NCBI RefSeq assembly: GCF_021353265.1
Contig: NZ_JAJTWU010000006.1
Location: forward strand, 62,001-126,000
Direction: 5' to 3'
DNA from: Pelomonas cellulosilytica
GTDB taxonomy: Bacteria > Pseudomonadota > Gammaproteobacteria > Burkholderiales > Burkholderiaceae_C
Length of the DNA stretch: 64,000 nt
Below are positions 34,120 to 43,014 of this stretch, one piece after another. The notes under the pieces were generated by a model. It saw only the letters and a program-made list of their open reading frames with translations, had not been told where the DNA came from and ran no database searches. The translations under genes and the position numbers were made by a program. Each line of letters opens with the position of its first letter. The first letter of the stretch is position 1.

Positions 34120-35517
34120 ATGCAGGTTCACGCTTCCATCTTCAAGGCCTACGACATCCGTGGCGTCGTCGGCCAGACCTTGAACGAGGAGCTCGCCGAG
34201 CACCTGGGCCGCGCCTTCGGCACCGAGGCCAAGGCGTTGGGCGAGAAGGCCGTGGCTGTCGGCCGCGATGGCCGCCTGTCGGGCCCGGGCCTTGGCGCCG
34301 CGCTGATCCGCGGCATCGCCTCCACCGGCCTCGACGTCGTGGACATCGGCGCCGTGACGACGCCCATGCTCTATTACGTCGCTGCCACGCGCGGCAAGCA
34401 TGGCTGCACGTCGGGCATCCAGGTCACCGGCAGCCACAACCCGAAGGACTACAACGGCTTCAAGATGGTGCTGCAGGGCGCCGCCGTCTACGGCGAGCAG
34501 ATCCAGGGCCTGCGCCGCCGCATCGAAGCCGAGGACTACGCCACCGGCAAGGGCCGCGTGGGCCAGATGGACATCGTGCCCGAGTACGCTGCCCGCATCG
34601 TCAAGGACTGCAAGCTGTCGCGCCCGATGAAGATCGTCGTCGACAGCGGCAACGGCATCCCCGGTGCCTCCGCCCCAGCCATCCTGCGCGCACTCGGCTG
34701 CGAGGTCATCGACATCTTCTCCAAGGTCGACGGCGACTTCCCCAACCACCACCCCGATCCGTCCCGCCCCGAGAATCTGGAAGACCTCAAGCGCATCGTC
34801 CACGCGACCGACGCCGAATTGGGCCTGGCCTTCGACGGCGACGGCGACCGCCTCGGCATCGTCACGAAGGACGGCGAGATGATCATGCCGGACCGCCAGA
34901 TCATGCTGATCGCGGCGGACATCCTCAAGCGCCAGCCTGGCGCTGAGATCATCTTCGATGTCAAGTGCACACAGCGCCTGGCGCCGTGGATCAAGGAGCA
35001 CGGCGGCAAGCCGCTGATGTGGATGACGGGCCACTCGCTCGCCAAGGCCAAGCTGAAGGAAACCGGTGCGCCACTGGCCGGCGAGCTGTCGGGCCATATC
35101 TTCTTCGCCGAGCGCTGGTACGGCTTCGACGACGCGATGTACACCGCCGGCCGCATGTTGGAGATCCTGTCCCGCTTCGCAGACCCGAGCGCCACGCTGC
35201 AGGCGCTGCCCAACAGTTTCAACACGCCCGAGATCAACGTGCCGTGCGCCGAAGGCGAGCACCATGAGGTCGTCAAGCAGCTTAAGGCGCTCGTCGGCCT
35301 GAAGGACTTGCCCGGCGCGCTGGAGATCAACACCATCGACGGCATGCGCTTCGAGTACGCCGACGGCTTCGGCCTGATCCGCCCGTCCAACACGACACCG
35401 GTGCTGGTGCTGCGCTTCGAGGGCCATACGCCCGAGGCGCTGGAGCGCATCCAGCACGACGTGCTGGCCCAGCTCAAGCGCGTGAAGCCCGACGCGACCT
35501 TCGCCGCCGGCCACTGA
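34120..35517 (+). CDS. Phosphomannomutase/phosphoglucomutase
   Basis: Alpha-D-phosphohexomutase of 465 residues (AlgC/ManB type), interconverting hexose 6- and 1-phosphates for LPS, exopolysaccharide and nucleotide sugars. Active-site Ser105 lies in IQVTGSHNPKDYNGFK; the Mg loop AFDGDGDRLGIV has Asp239, 241 and 243; GELSGHIFF is the sugar-binding loop and RPSNTTPVLVLRFEG the phosphate-binding loop. ATG 34120 matches the family start (ASIFKAYDIRGVVG). Next come the small membrane protein and waaA. Confidence 0.95.
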   Translation: MQVHASIFKAYDIRGVVGQTLNEELAEHLGRAFGTEAKALGEKAVAVGRDGRLSGPGLGAALIRGIASTGLDVVDIGAVTTPMLYYVAATRGKHGCTSGIQVTGSHNPKDYNGFKMVLQGAAVYGEQIQGLRRRIEAEDYATGKGRVGQMDIVPEYAARIVKDCKLSRPMKIVVDSGNGIPGASAPAILRALGCEVIDIFSKVDGDFPNHHPDPSRPENLEDLKRIVHATDAELGLAFDGDGDRLGIVTKDGEMIMPDRQIMLIAADILKRQPGAEIIFDVKCTQRLAPWIKEHGGKPLMWMTGHSLAKAKLKETGAPLAGELSGHIFFAERWYGFDDAMYTAGRMLEILSRFADPSATLQALPNSFNTPEINVPCAEGEHHEVVKQLKALVGLKDLPGALEINTIDGMRFEYADGFGLIRPSNTTPVLVLRFEGHTPEALERIQHDVLAQLKRVKPDATFAAGH

Positions 35518-35524
35518 GCACGCC

Positions 35525-35725
35525 ATGAGCGGCTTCGGCTTGGTCGTCGCGATGCTAGGCGCGCTGCTGCTCTACATCGTGCCAGCCCTGCTCGCCATTG
35601 GCCATGTGCTGCGCCACGACCAGCCTCGCATCTGGTTCGTGGTGTTCCTCTGCATGCCGCTGGGCGGGCCGCTGCTCTACATGCTGTGGCCGAGGAACTC
35701 AGCTTCCCGCCCGCTCCGCCAATGA
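35525..35725 (+). CDS. Small membrane protein, PLDc_N-like
   Basis: Protein of 66 residues with two hydrophobic segments (about 5-25 and 36-55). The second, IWFVVFLCMPLGGPLLYMLW, has the Pro-Leu-Gly-Gly...Tyr pattern of the phospholipase D N-terminal (PLDc_N) membrane hairpin family. No function is known. It lies 7 bp after the mutase gene and overlaps waaA by ATGA, so it belongs to this operon. Confidence 0.75.
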   Translation: MSGFGLVVAMLGALLLYIVPALLAIGHVLRHDQPRIWFVVFLCMPLGGPLLYMLWPRNSASRPLRQ

Positions 35726-37017
35726 CCGAGTGGCTCGCCAGCGCGGCCTACGCGGCCGTGCTGCGACTGCTGACGCCGTTCTACCTGCTGAGGCTGTGGC
35801 GACGCGGCGCACAGGAGCCGCTGTACCGCCATGCGCTGGGCGAACGACTGGGCTTCTATCCCCGCGGCGTCCTGCCCGCGCCGGGCCGGCTGTGGATCCA
35901 TGCGGTGTCCCTGGGCGAGACGCGTGCGGCCAGTGCGCTCATCGCCGCGCTGCGCGAACGCGAGCCGGGCCTGCGGCTGCTGCTGACCCATTCCACCGCC
36001 ACCGGCCGCGAGGCCGGCCAGGTGCTGCTGCGCGACGGCGACGCACAGGCCTGGCTGCCCTATGACACGCCTGGCGCGGTGAGGCGCTTCCTGCGCCACT
36101 GGCAACCGCGCATCGGCGTGTTGATGGAAACCGAAGTGTGGCCGACGCTACAGTGCGAGGCCCGCGCGGCGCGGCTGCCCATGGTGCTGGCCAACGCGCG
36201 GCTTTCCGAGAAGAGCCTGCGCCAGGGCCTGCGCTTTGCGGCGCTGATGCGGCCTGCGGCCCGGCGCATGACGCTGGCCCTCGCCCAGACCGAGGCCGAC
36301 GCCGCACGGCTGCGCGCCATCGGCGCTCCTCGCGTGGAGGTGGCCGGCAACCTGAAGTACGACATCGCCATCGATGCCTCGCTCATCGCACGGGGCCGGG
36401 TATGGGCGACACAGGTTGGGCGGCCGGTGCTCATGCTAGCCGTCAGCCGCGAAGGAGAGGAGGCGGCACTGCTGGCCGAGTGGGCCAGGCAGCCCCAGCC
36501 TCGCCCCCTGCTGGCCATCGTGCCGCGCCACCCGCAGCGCTTCGACGAGATCGCCGCGCTCGTCGAAGGCACGGGCTTCACGCTCGCCCGTCGCAGCCGC
36601 TGGGGCGACGAACCGCCGCCCGAGGCGCAGCAGGCCGACGTCTGGCTGGGCGACTCGATGCGTGAGATGCCGCTGTACTACGGCCTCGCCGCCGTGGCGC
36701 TGCTGGGCGGCAGCTTCGAGCCGCTGGGCGGGCAGAACCTCATCGAGGCTGCCGCCTGCGGCTGCCCGGTCCTGGCCGGGCCCCACACCTTCAATTTCGC
36801 CGAAGCCACCGAGCTGGCGCTGGCGGCCGGAGCCGCCCAGCGCTGCGCCTCGCTGCCCGAGGCCGTCTCGCGCGGCGTCGCACTGTGTGCCGACGCACCG
36901 GCCCGCACCGCGATGGCAACGCAGGCGCTCGGTTTCTCAGCCGCCCACCGCGGTGCGGCGGCGCGCATGGCCGGGGCGCTCGATCTCGTCAGCTGGCAGA
37001 CAAACGATAAGGTCTGA
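35722..37017 (+). CDS. waaA: 3-deoxy-D-manno-octulosonic acid (Kdo) transferase
   Basis: Membrane-associated GT30 enzyme of 431 residues that adds Kdo from CMP-Kdo to lipid A precursor. The N-terminal anchor is followed by RLWIHAVSLGETRAASALIA with the catalytic-region Glu, LLLTHSTATGREAG, VLMETEVWPTLQCEARAARL and the C-terminal nucleotide-binding part with SFEPLGGQNLIEAAACGCPV. ATG 35722 overlaps the preceding stop. It overlaps the next gene by one base. Confidence 0.95.
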   Translation: MTEWLASAAYAAVLRLLTPFYLLRLWRRGAQEPLYRHALGERLGFYPRGVLPAPGRLWIHAVSLGETRAASALIAALREREPGLRLLLTHSTATGREAGQVLLRDGDAQAWLPYDTPGAVRRFLRHWQPRIGVLMETEVWPTLQCEARAARLPMVLANARLSEKSLRQGLRFAALMRPAARRMTLALAQTEADAARLRAIGAPRVEVAGNLKYDIAIDASLIARGRVWATQVGRPVLMLAVSREGEEAALLAEWARQPQPRPLLAIVPRHPQRFDEIAALVEGTGFTLARRSRWGDEPPPEAQQADVWLGDSMREMPLYYGLAAVALLGGSFEPLGGQNLIEAAACGCPVLAGPHTFNFAEATELALAAGAAQRCASLPEAVSRGVALCADAPARTAMATQALGFSAAHRGAAARMAGALDLVSWQTNDKV

Positions 37018-39995
37018 TGAACGCCATCAACGCATTGCTGCAACTTGCCTTTCTGCTGTCTGGCTGCGCGGCGCTGATCTACCAGTCCATCTGGACGCAT
37101 TACCTCGGGCTCACCCTCGGACACGCGGCCTATGCCCAGTCGCTGGTGCTGATGATGTTCATGGGCGGCATGGCCCTCGGCGCATGGGTCGTCAGTCGCA
37201 TCACGACGCGGCTGCATCGGCCGGTGATGGCCTACGCCAGTGTGGAAACCCTGATCGGCTTGCTGGGCCTGGCCTTCCACGGCGTCTTCCTGGCCGTGAC
37301 GCAGTGGAGCGAGGCGACAGTGCTGCCGGCCATCGGCAGTGCAGGCGGTGCCGCGCTCTGGCAGTGGCTGAGCGCAGCGCTGCTGATCACGCCGCAAACC
37401 GTGCTGCTGGGCGCCACGTTCCCGCTGATGGCCGCCGGTGTGCTCCGCCTTCCCGGCAGCGCCCAAGGCCGCACCCTGGGCGGCCTGTACTTCATCAACG
37501 GCCTGGGTGCTGCGCTGGGTGCGCTGTTGGCCACCTTCGTGCTGCTGCCACGCTGGGGCATGCCGGGAGCGCTGACGGCGGCGGGCTGGCTCAACCTGGC
37601 GGTCGCCGCGCTCAGCTGCGCCGCCGCGCGTGGGATGCATGGGCCGGAATCCGGCACTGGGCCCCAACCCACACCATCCGCCGCCGCGCCGGGCCGGCTG
37701 CTGCATGCGCTTCTGGCGGCGACATTCCTCTCCAGCGCTGCATCGTTCGCCTACGAGCTGGGCTGGGTGCGCATGCTCAACCAGGCGCTCGGCAGCAGCC
37801 TGCACAGCTTCGAGCTGATGCTGTCCGCCTTCATCCTGGGGCTGGCGTTGGGCGGGTTGTGGGTGCGGCAGGTCGGCGACCGCATCGCGGACCTCGTCCG
37901 CTATGCCGGCATCGTCCAGGTGCTGATGGCGCTGTGCGCGATGCTGTCCGTCGCGGTGCTGGGCAGCGCCTACCACTGGGTGCCATGGCTGATGACGGCG
38001 TTGGCCCGCAGCGCGGCCGGGTATGTGCTCTACAACGTCGCCACCGCAAGCATTGCCATGGTCATCATGGTGCCGGCCGCCTTTTTCGCCGGCATGACGC
38101 TGCCGCTCTTCACGGCCGCGCTGCTGCGCCGGGGCGCGGGCGAACGCGCGGTTGGCCAGATCTACGCGGCCAACACGCTGGGCGCGATCCTGGGCGTGCT
38201 GGTGGCCGCCCACGGTCTGATGCCGCTGATGGGTGTGAGCCTGATGCTGCTGCTGGCGGGTGCGCTAGACCTCGCCATCGGCCTGGCCCTCCTGCGCGTG
38301 TTGAGCCCGGGCCGCTGGACGCCCGCCGTCGCGGCAGCCGGCCTGCTGGGCGCCGGCACCCTAGGGACACTGCTGCAATGGGGGTTGCCGGACCGGCTGC
38401 TGCAGTCTGCCGGTGTTTTCCGATATGCCACCGACCAGCTGGACCAACGCGAGCTGCTGTTCTATCGCGATGGCGCGACTGCCAGCATTTCCGTCGTCCG
38501 ACAACATGGCAAGCTCGTCATCGCCACCAATGGCAAGCCTGATGCCGCACTCAGCCCCCTCGTCCAGCGCCCCGGCCCCGACGAGTCCACGATGATGATG
38601 CTCGCCGCGCTGCCGCTCGCAGCCCATCCACGGCCAGAGGACGTGGCCCTCATCGGCTGGGGTTCGGGGCTCAGCACGCATGCAGTACTGGGGTCCGACA
38701 AGCCGAAGCGGGTGGACACGATCGAAATCGAGCCCGCGATGTGGGAAGGCGCCCGCATGCTGGCCCCGAACAACTCGCGCGCCTACCAGGACCCGCGCTC
38801 GAAGGTGCATTTCGAGGATGCCCGGGAATTTTTCGCCCGCGGCCAGCGGCAGTACGACGTCATCATTTCCGAGCCTTCCAACCCGTGGGTCAGCGGCGTG
38901 GCCAGCCTGTTCACCCACGAGTTCTATCGCCGCGTGCGCGCCAGCCTGAAGCCCGGCGGCATGCTGGTGCAGTGGGTGCATAGCTACGAGATGTCGGACC
39001 CGCTGCTGGCGCAGATGATCGCGGCGCTGTTGCAGTCCTTCCCGGACAGCGAGGTCTATGCCGCCAATTCAGCCGATCTGGTCATCCTCGCCCCGACCGC
39101 CGAGCTGCCGCCGCTCAGCGGCGAGCCCTGGCGCCAGCCGCTGCTCGCCGCCGAGCTGCGTCGTGTCGGCATGGGCTCGCCCGGCGACCTGGCGATGCGG
39201 CGCCTGGGCAGCTCGGCCCTGCTGCGCACCTATGTGCGCCTGAACGAGGCCGCGGCGCACTCCGACTTCTTCCCGACCGTCTCCCTGCAGGCCCCCCAGG
39301 AGCGCTTTGCCAACGCGAACGCAGCATTGATGCAACGGCTGGCCACGTCAGGCCCGCCCGTGCTGCAGGTGCTGGACTGCCGCCCCCGGCCAGGCCGCGA
39401 GCAGGGCCGCCTGGCGGTACGGGCGGATCAAATGATCGAGGCCCGGCAGCAGGCCTTGTGGGCGCTGGACCGTTGGGCCGGGCGCGTCATACCGGCGGCC
39501 CGCGGCAGTGACGTGAACCGGCAGGTGGACGCCCTCCTCACGCATCGCCGCGCCTCGACCCCGCTGGACGCGGATAGCCTGATGCTCTACCTGGCCAACC
39601 TCGCCAACAACCTGCTCCCGCATGGGCCCGAAGCGGAACAGCACGCGCTGTGGGACCAGGCCGGCTGGCGACGTGAACACCCCGACCTGCCGACGAAGGT
39701 GCATGACCAGCTCGCGCTCTACGACGCGACGGTACAGCGCGATTGGCCTGCCGCAGAGGCAGCCGCAAGCCGCCTGCTCGCCCGCCCGGCCGCGGAACTC
39801 CCCCCTGCGCTGCGCGAGCAGGCCCTGGTGCTGGGCATGCTCGCGGGCAAGGCGCAAGGCCAGGCGGCTGCCGTACGCGACTGGGAAGCACGCTGGGGTA
39901 CCGCCGTCCCGGCGGGGCCGTTCGGCGCCACGCGCCGCTTCCTCAAGGCCTGGGAAGATGGCGGCGAACGCGCCTGCGCCGCCGCTAGTCCCTGA
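37017..39995 (+). CDS. Large membrane protein with spermidine-synthase-like domain
   Basis: Protein of 992 residues. The N-terminal half (about 1-460) has a dozen or so hydrophobic segments, opening FLLSGCAALIYQSIWTHYLG. About 470-690 is a Rossmann fold of the spermidine-synthase type: DVALIGWGSGLSTHAVLGSD, VDTIEIEPAMWEGARML and YDVIISEPSNPWVSGVASLF. A C-terminal part of about 290 residues is soluble and lacks a recognised domain. Such fusions are widespread, but their substrate is unproven; real spermidine synthesis is doubtful. It follows waaA by one base overlap and converges on the serine hydrolase (11 bp overlap). Confidence 0.88.
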   Translation: MNAINALLQLAFLLSGCAALIYQSIWTHYLGLTLGHAAYAQSLVLMMFMGGMALGAWVVSRITTRLHRPVMAYASVETLIGLLGLAFHGVFLAVTQWSEATVLPAIGSAGGAALWQWLSAALLITPQTVLLGATFPLMAAGVLRLPGSAQGRTLGGLYFINGLGAALGALLATFVLLPRWGMPGALTAAGWLNLAVAALSCAAARGMHGPESGTGPQPTPSAAAPGRLLHALLAATFLSSAASFAYELGWVRMLNQALGSSLHSFELMLSAFILGLALGGLWVRQVGDRIADLVRYAGIVQVLMALCAMLSVAVLGSAYHWVPWLMTALARSAAGYVLYNVATASIAMVIMVPAAFFAGMTLPLFTAALLRRGAGERAVGQIYAANTLGAILGVLVAAHGLMPLMGVSLMLLLAGALDLAIGLALLRVLSPGRWTPAVAAAGLLGAGTLGTLLQWGLPDRLLQSAGVFRYATDQLDQRELLFYRDGATASISVVRQHGKLVIATNGKPDAALSPLVQRPGPDESTMMMLAALPLAAHPRPEDVALIGWGSGLSTHAVLGSDKPKRVDTIEIEPAMWEGARMLAPNNSRAYQDPRSKVHFEDAREFFARGQRQYDVIISEPSNPWVSGVASLFTHEFYRRVRASLKPGGMLVQWVHSYEMSDPLLAQMIAALLQSFPDSEVYAANSADLVILAPTAELPPLSGEPWRQPLLAAELRRVGMGSPGDLAMRRLGSSALLRTYVRLNEAAAHSDFFPTVSLQAPQERFANANAALMQRLATSGPPVLQVLDCRPRPGREQGRLAVRADQMIEARQQALWALDRWAGRVIPAARGSDVNRQVDALLTHRRASTPLDADSLMLYLANLANNLLPHGPEAEQHALWDQAGWRREHPDLPTKVHDQLALYDATVQRDWPAAEAAASRLLARPAAELPPALREQALVLGMLAGKAQGQAAAVRDWEARWGTAVPAGPFGATRRFLKAWEDGGERACAAASP

Positions 39996-41316
39996 CGAAG
40001 CGCAACGTGTTGCCGCCCTGGAACAACGTCAGCGCCCGAGCGTCTGAGTCGAACTCGATCTCTAGCGGCGTCACCTTCGCAAAGAAGCGCCGCAGCGACT
40101 TGGCGAACAGCTCGAACTCGCCCTGCCCCGTCGCCTGCGCGAAGAGCCGCGCGCCATCGGCGCGCACGCTGAGCTTGAACTGCGGGTTCAGCGCGTAGGA
40201 GCCAGCCAGCGGCCGGAGCTGGTCGGCCGGCAACTCGATGACCGCCTGCTGCACGACGGCCGGATAGCGCAGCGGCACGCTGCGGTCCAGCAGATGCAGC
40301 GCGAGATCGCCGACCGGCACTTGGGCATTGGCCAACACGACGGCGGCGCGCCCGCGCGACGGGTCCAGCCACAGTGAACTGCTGAAGCCGCCGGTACCAC
40401 CGTCGTGGTTGAAGAGCGTGCGGCCGTTCAGCGGCGCCAGCAGCCAGGCCAGGCCGATAGGGTTGATCGGCGCGGCCCCGTCCGCATGCCGGCGCAGGCA
40501 CCGGTCGAAGGCCTCGCGCAACGGCCCGTTGTCGCGCCCCATCGCCACCTCGGCGTAGCGCAGCAGGCCTCGCGCCGAGCCGTGCAGCGCCCCCGCGCCC
40601 GCAGCGGCGCTCTGGAAATGCCAGGCCGGCACAGGCATGCCCTGTGCGTCATGCCCCTGCAGCAGCGCCGGCCGGGCAAAGCCGATGTGCCCCTCCAGCC
40701 GCAGCGGCTGCAGCACGCGCCGCGTTAGCAGCGTTGCGTAGTCGGTGCCCTGGCGTAGCGCCAGGGCATGGCCCAGCAGGCCGAAGCCGAGGTTGGAGTA
40801 TTCAAAGCGGCTGTCGCGCGGCACCTGCGGTTGCCAGCCCTTCAGGAACAGGCGCAGCGCCGCCCAGTCGTAGTCGGCGTATGGGTCGCCAGCGTTCGCG
40901 GGGCGCATGTTCGACGCCACCCGCGGCAGGCCGGAGCGGTGCGTCGCCAAGTCCACCCAGCGGATGGGCTGGTCGACGCTGTCGCGCAGCCTCAGGCCAT
41001 CGGGCAACGCGGCCTCGACGGCGTCGGTCAGCGCCAGTTCGCGCCGCACGACGGCATCGGCCAGCAGCAGCGCGGTGAAGGTCTTCGTGATGGACCCGAT
41101 CTCGAACGGGCTGTCGGCGTCGGGCGGCGGGCCGACCTTGGCGGCGCCGGCGAACCGGGCCTGGCCGGCATCGAGACGGCCCGCGGCCAACGCCACCCCG
41201 TCCTGTTTCAGCCGCGCGTCCAGCAGCGGCTGCAGGTCATCCGCCGCAGCTTGCGTCGGCAGCGTCAGTGCCAGGCTGCCCGTCGTGAGCCATGCCTGCC
41301 GTCGGGTCATCCACAT
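39985..41316 (-). CDS. Serine hydrolase, beta-lactamase/class C-like
   Basis: Exported protein of 443 residues. The N-terminus MTRRQAWLTTGSLALTLPTQ carries a twin-arginine-like signal ending near AAA. The serine beta-lactamase fold has SxxK in IGSITKTFTALLL, YSN in EYSNLGFGLLGHAL and the third motif in FNHDGGTGGFSSSLW; a C-terminal beta-rich domain (about 350-443) follows. Esterase or D-amino peptidase activity is as likely as resistance. ATG 41316 has GGAGG upstream. It overlaps the upstream sigma gene by 80 bp. Confidence 0.88.
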   Translation of the reverse strand: MWMTRRQAWLTTGSLALTLPTQAAADDLQPLLDARLKQDGVALAAGRLDAGQARFAGAAKVGPPPDADSPFEIGSITKTFTALLLADAVVRRELALTDAVEAALPDGLRLRDSVDQPIRWVDLATHRSGLPRVASNMRPANAGDPYADYDWAALRLFLKGWQPQVPRDSRFEYSNLGFGLLGHALALRQGTDYATLLTRRVLQPLRLEGHIGFARPALLQGHDAQGMPVPAWHFQSAAAGAGALHGSARGLLRYAEVAMGRDNGPLREAFDRCLRRHADGAAPINPIGLAWLLAPLNGRTLFNHDGGTGGFSSSLWLDPSRGRAAVVLANAQVPVGDLALHLLDRSVPLRYPAVVQQAVIELPADQLRPLAGSYALNPQFKLSVRADGARLFAQATGQGEFELFAKSLRRFFAKVTPLEIEFDSDARALTLFQGGNTLRFVRD

Positions 41317-42565
41317 CCTGAGGCCTCCGTGGTGCGGCAGCATAACGGGCCTCTGCCGCGGCACGGCGCCGCAGCAGGAAGCGCCGGATCGCGTCGTCGC
41401 GGCACAGCGCTGCGGCCCGGCCGTAGGCGTCGGCGGCACCGGTGGCGCCGCGTTGCTGCAGCAGCTCGGCGCGCAGCGCCCAGTAGGGCTGGTGGTCGGC
41501 CACGAGCGCGTCGTCCAGCGCTGCCAGCAACGGCCAGGCGGCCTCGGCGCCCTGCCAGCGCGCCAGCGCGCCGATGTGGCCCAGCTGCAGGCCCAGCGTG
41601 GGCCAGCGCGACAGCAGCCCCTGGTAGAGCAGCGTCAGCGTCTGCCAGTCCGTGCGGCCGGTGTCGGCGCGGCGGGCGTGGACAGACTGGACGGCCGCCT
41701 CCAGCTGATAGCGGCCCAGCTGGCCGGCGCGACTGGCATGAGCCAGTACGTCGGCTGCCTGCTGCATCAGTTCACGGTCCCAGCGCTGCACGTCCTGCTC
41801 GTCCAGCGGCACGAAGGCGCCGTCGGCATCTCGTCGCGCACGGCGCCGGCTTTCGCAGAACAGCAACAAGGCGAGCAAGCCCAGCGCTTCCGGCTGCGGC
41901 AGCCGCTCGGCCAGCAGCCGCACCAGCGCCACCGCGTCAGGCAGCGGGCCGGCGGCATCCTCCCACGCCAGGCCATAGGCGCCATAGAGGGCGTCCAGCA
42001 CCGCCGGCAGCCGCGCGGGCAGCTGCGGTTCAGCGGGCACCTCGAAGGCCATACCGGCGTCGCGGATCTTGGTCTTGGCGCGCGACAACCGCTGGCCCAG
42101 CGCCGCCGGGCTGACGAGAAACAGTCCCGCCATGCGCTCCACCGGCACGCCCATGACGACCTGCAGCATCAGTGGCGTGTGCACGGCACGGTCAATGGCG
42201 GGATGCGCGCAGACGAACAGCAGCTTCAGCCGCTCGTCGGGGAAGTCGGCTTCGCTCGGCGTCGGGCCCGCATCGGCCGGCTGCGCTTGCAGGTGCAGCC
42301 AGTCCTGCGCGAAGGCGTCGTGCACCTGCGCGTGGCGGCGCTCGTCGCGCCAGCGGTTGCGGGCGACCGTGAGCAGCCAAGCCGCCGGGTTGGCGGGCAC
42401 GCCTCGGGCCGGCCAGCTCGCAAGTGCCTGCAGCGCCGCGTCGGCTACGGCGTCTTCCGCGGCTGCAATGTCGCGGCTGCGCGCGGCCAGCAGCGCGACG
42501 AGGCGGGCGCGGTCGGCCCGCAGCGTGGCGGCCAGCGCCGCGTCCGCGCCGACGGCGTCAGTCAC
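41237..42565 (-). CDS. ECF42-type RNA polymerase sigma factor with C-terminal extension
   Basis: Sigma factor of 442 residues. Sigma-2 region: SRDIAAAEDAVADAALQALA and PAAWLLTVARNRWRDERRH. Sigma-4: VMGVPVERMAGLFLVSPAAL and QRLSRAKTKIRDAG. A long C-terminal part (about 185-400) is the helical extension characteristic of the ECF42 group, with GLLALLLFCESRRRARRDAD and VADHQPYWALRAELLQQRGA. ECF42 genes lie beside DGPF (YCII) genes, as here. It overlaps the DGPF gene by 8 bp and the hydrolase by 80 bp, so the three are probably one transcript. Confidence 0.92.
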   Translation of the reverse strand: MTDAVGADAALAATLRADRARLVALLAARSRDIAAAEDAVADAALQALASWPARGVPANPAAWLLTVARNRWRDERRHAQVHDAFAQDWLHLQAQPADAGPTPSEADFPDERLKLLFVCAHPAIDRAVHTPLMLQVVMGVPVERMAGLFLVSPAALGQRLSRAKTKIRDAGMAFEVPAEPQLPARLPAVLDALYGAYGLAWEDAAGPLPDAVALVRLLAERLPQPEALGLLALLLFCESRRRARRDADGAFVPLDEQDVQRWDRELMQQAADVLAHASRAGQLGRYQLEAAVQSVHARRADTGRTDWQTLTLLYQGLLSRWPTLGLQLGHIGALARWQGAEAAWPLLAALDDALVADHQPYWALRAELLQQRGATGAADAYGRAAALCRDDAIRRFLLRRRAAAEARYAAAPRRPQDVDDPTAGMAHDGQPGTDAADASCGG

Positions 42566-42911
42566 GGGGCAGGTTGGGCCGAACCTCGACGACGATGCCC
42601 GGCCGGTCCGGGAAGCGCGCCGCCCACTTCAGCGCCGCATCCAGGTCGGGCACGTCGACGACGAAGTAGCCGCCCAGCATCTCCTTGGTGTCGGCCACCG
42701 GGCCGTCGTGCAACACCAGTTCACCCTTGACGCGGCGCAGCGTCGTGGCGGTTGCCGGCGGTTGCAGGCCCGCGCCACTGACGAAGACGCCGCCGTCCTT
42801 CAGTGCCTGCAGATAGGCCATCGTGCCGCCCCAGTAGGCGGCCTGGCGCTCAGGGTCGTTGCGCGCGGCAAAGCCATCGGCGGTCTCGAAGATCTGGATC
42901 GTGTAGTGCAT
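42558..42911 (-). CDS. DGPF-domain (YCII-related) protein
   Basis: Protein of 117 residues of the YCII/DGPF family: HYTIQIFETADGFAARND, LKDGGVFVSGAGL and the motif LHDGPVADTKEMLGGYFVVD, then DLDAALKWAARFP. Such proteins accompany ECF42 sigma factors, for which they are genetic partners; biochemical function is not established. ATG 42911 was preferred because the longer frame adds an unconserved basic tail. It is 103 bp after the efflux gene and overlaps the sigma gene. Confidence 0.92.
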   Translation of the reverse strand: MHYTIQIFETADGFAARNDPERQAAYWGGTMAYLQALKDGGVFVSGAGLQPPATATTLRRVKGELVLHDGPVADTKEMLGGYFVVDVPDLDAALKWAARFPDRPGIVVEVRPNLPRD

Positions 42912-43014
42912 GGCGTCGTCCTTTCGGCAAGTGTGGCAGGGCGAAGGGGCATGGGCTCCTTCGCGCCGATGACGCGCCAGGCGGGCCCGTTTCGACAACG
43001 GACCGCACTTTTTC

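Noticed and set aside
33826-35526. 566-codon open frame antisense to phosphomannomutase
   Set aside because: Shadow of the mutase gene; low-complexity composition and no motif.
40907-42730. 607-codon plus-strand open frame over the ECF42 and hydrolase genes
   Set aside because: Gln/Arg/Ala-rich shadow; the minus-strand frames have recognised sigma and hydrolase motifs.
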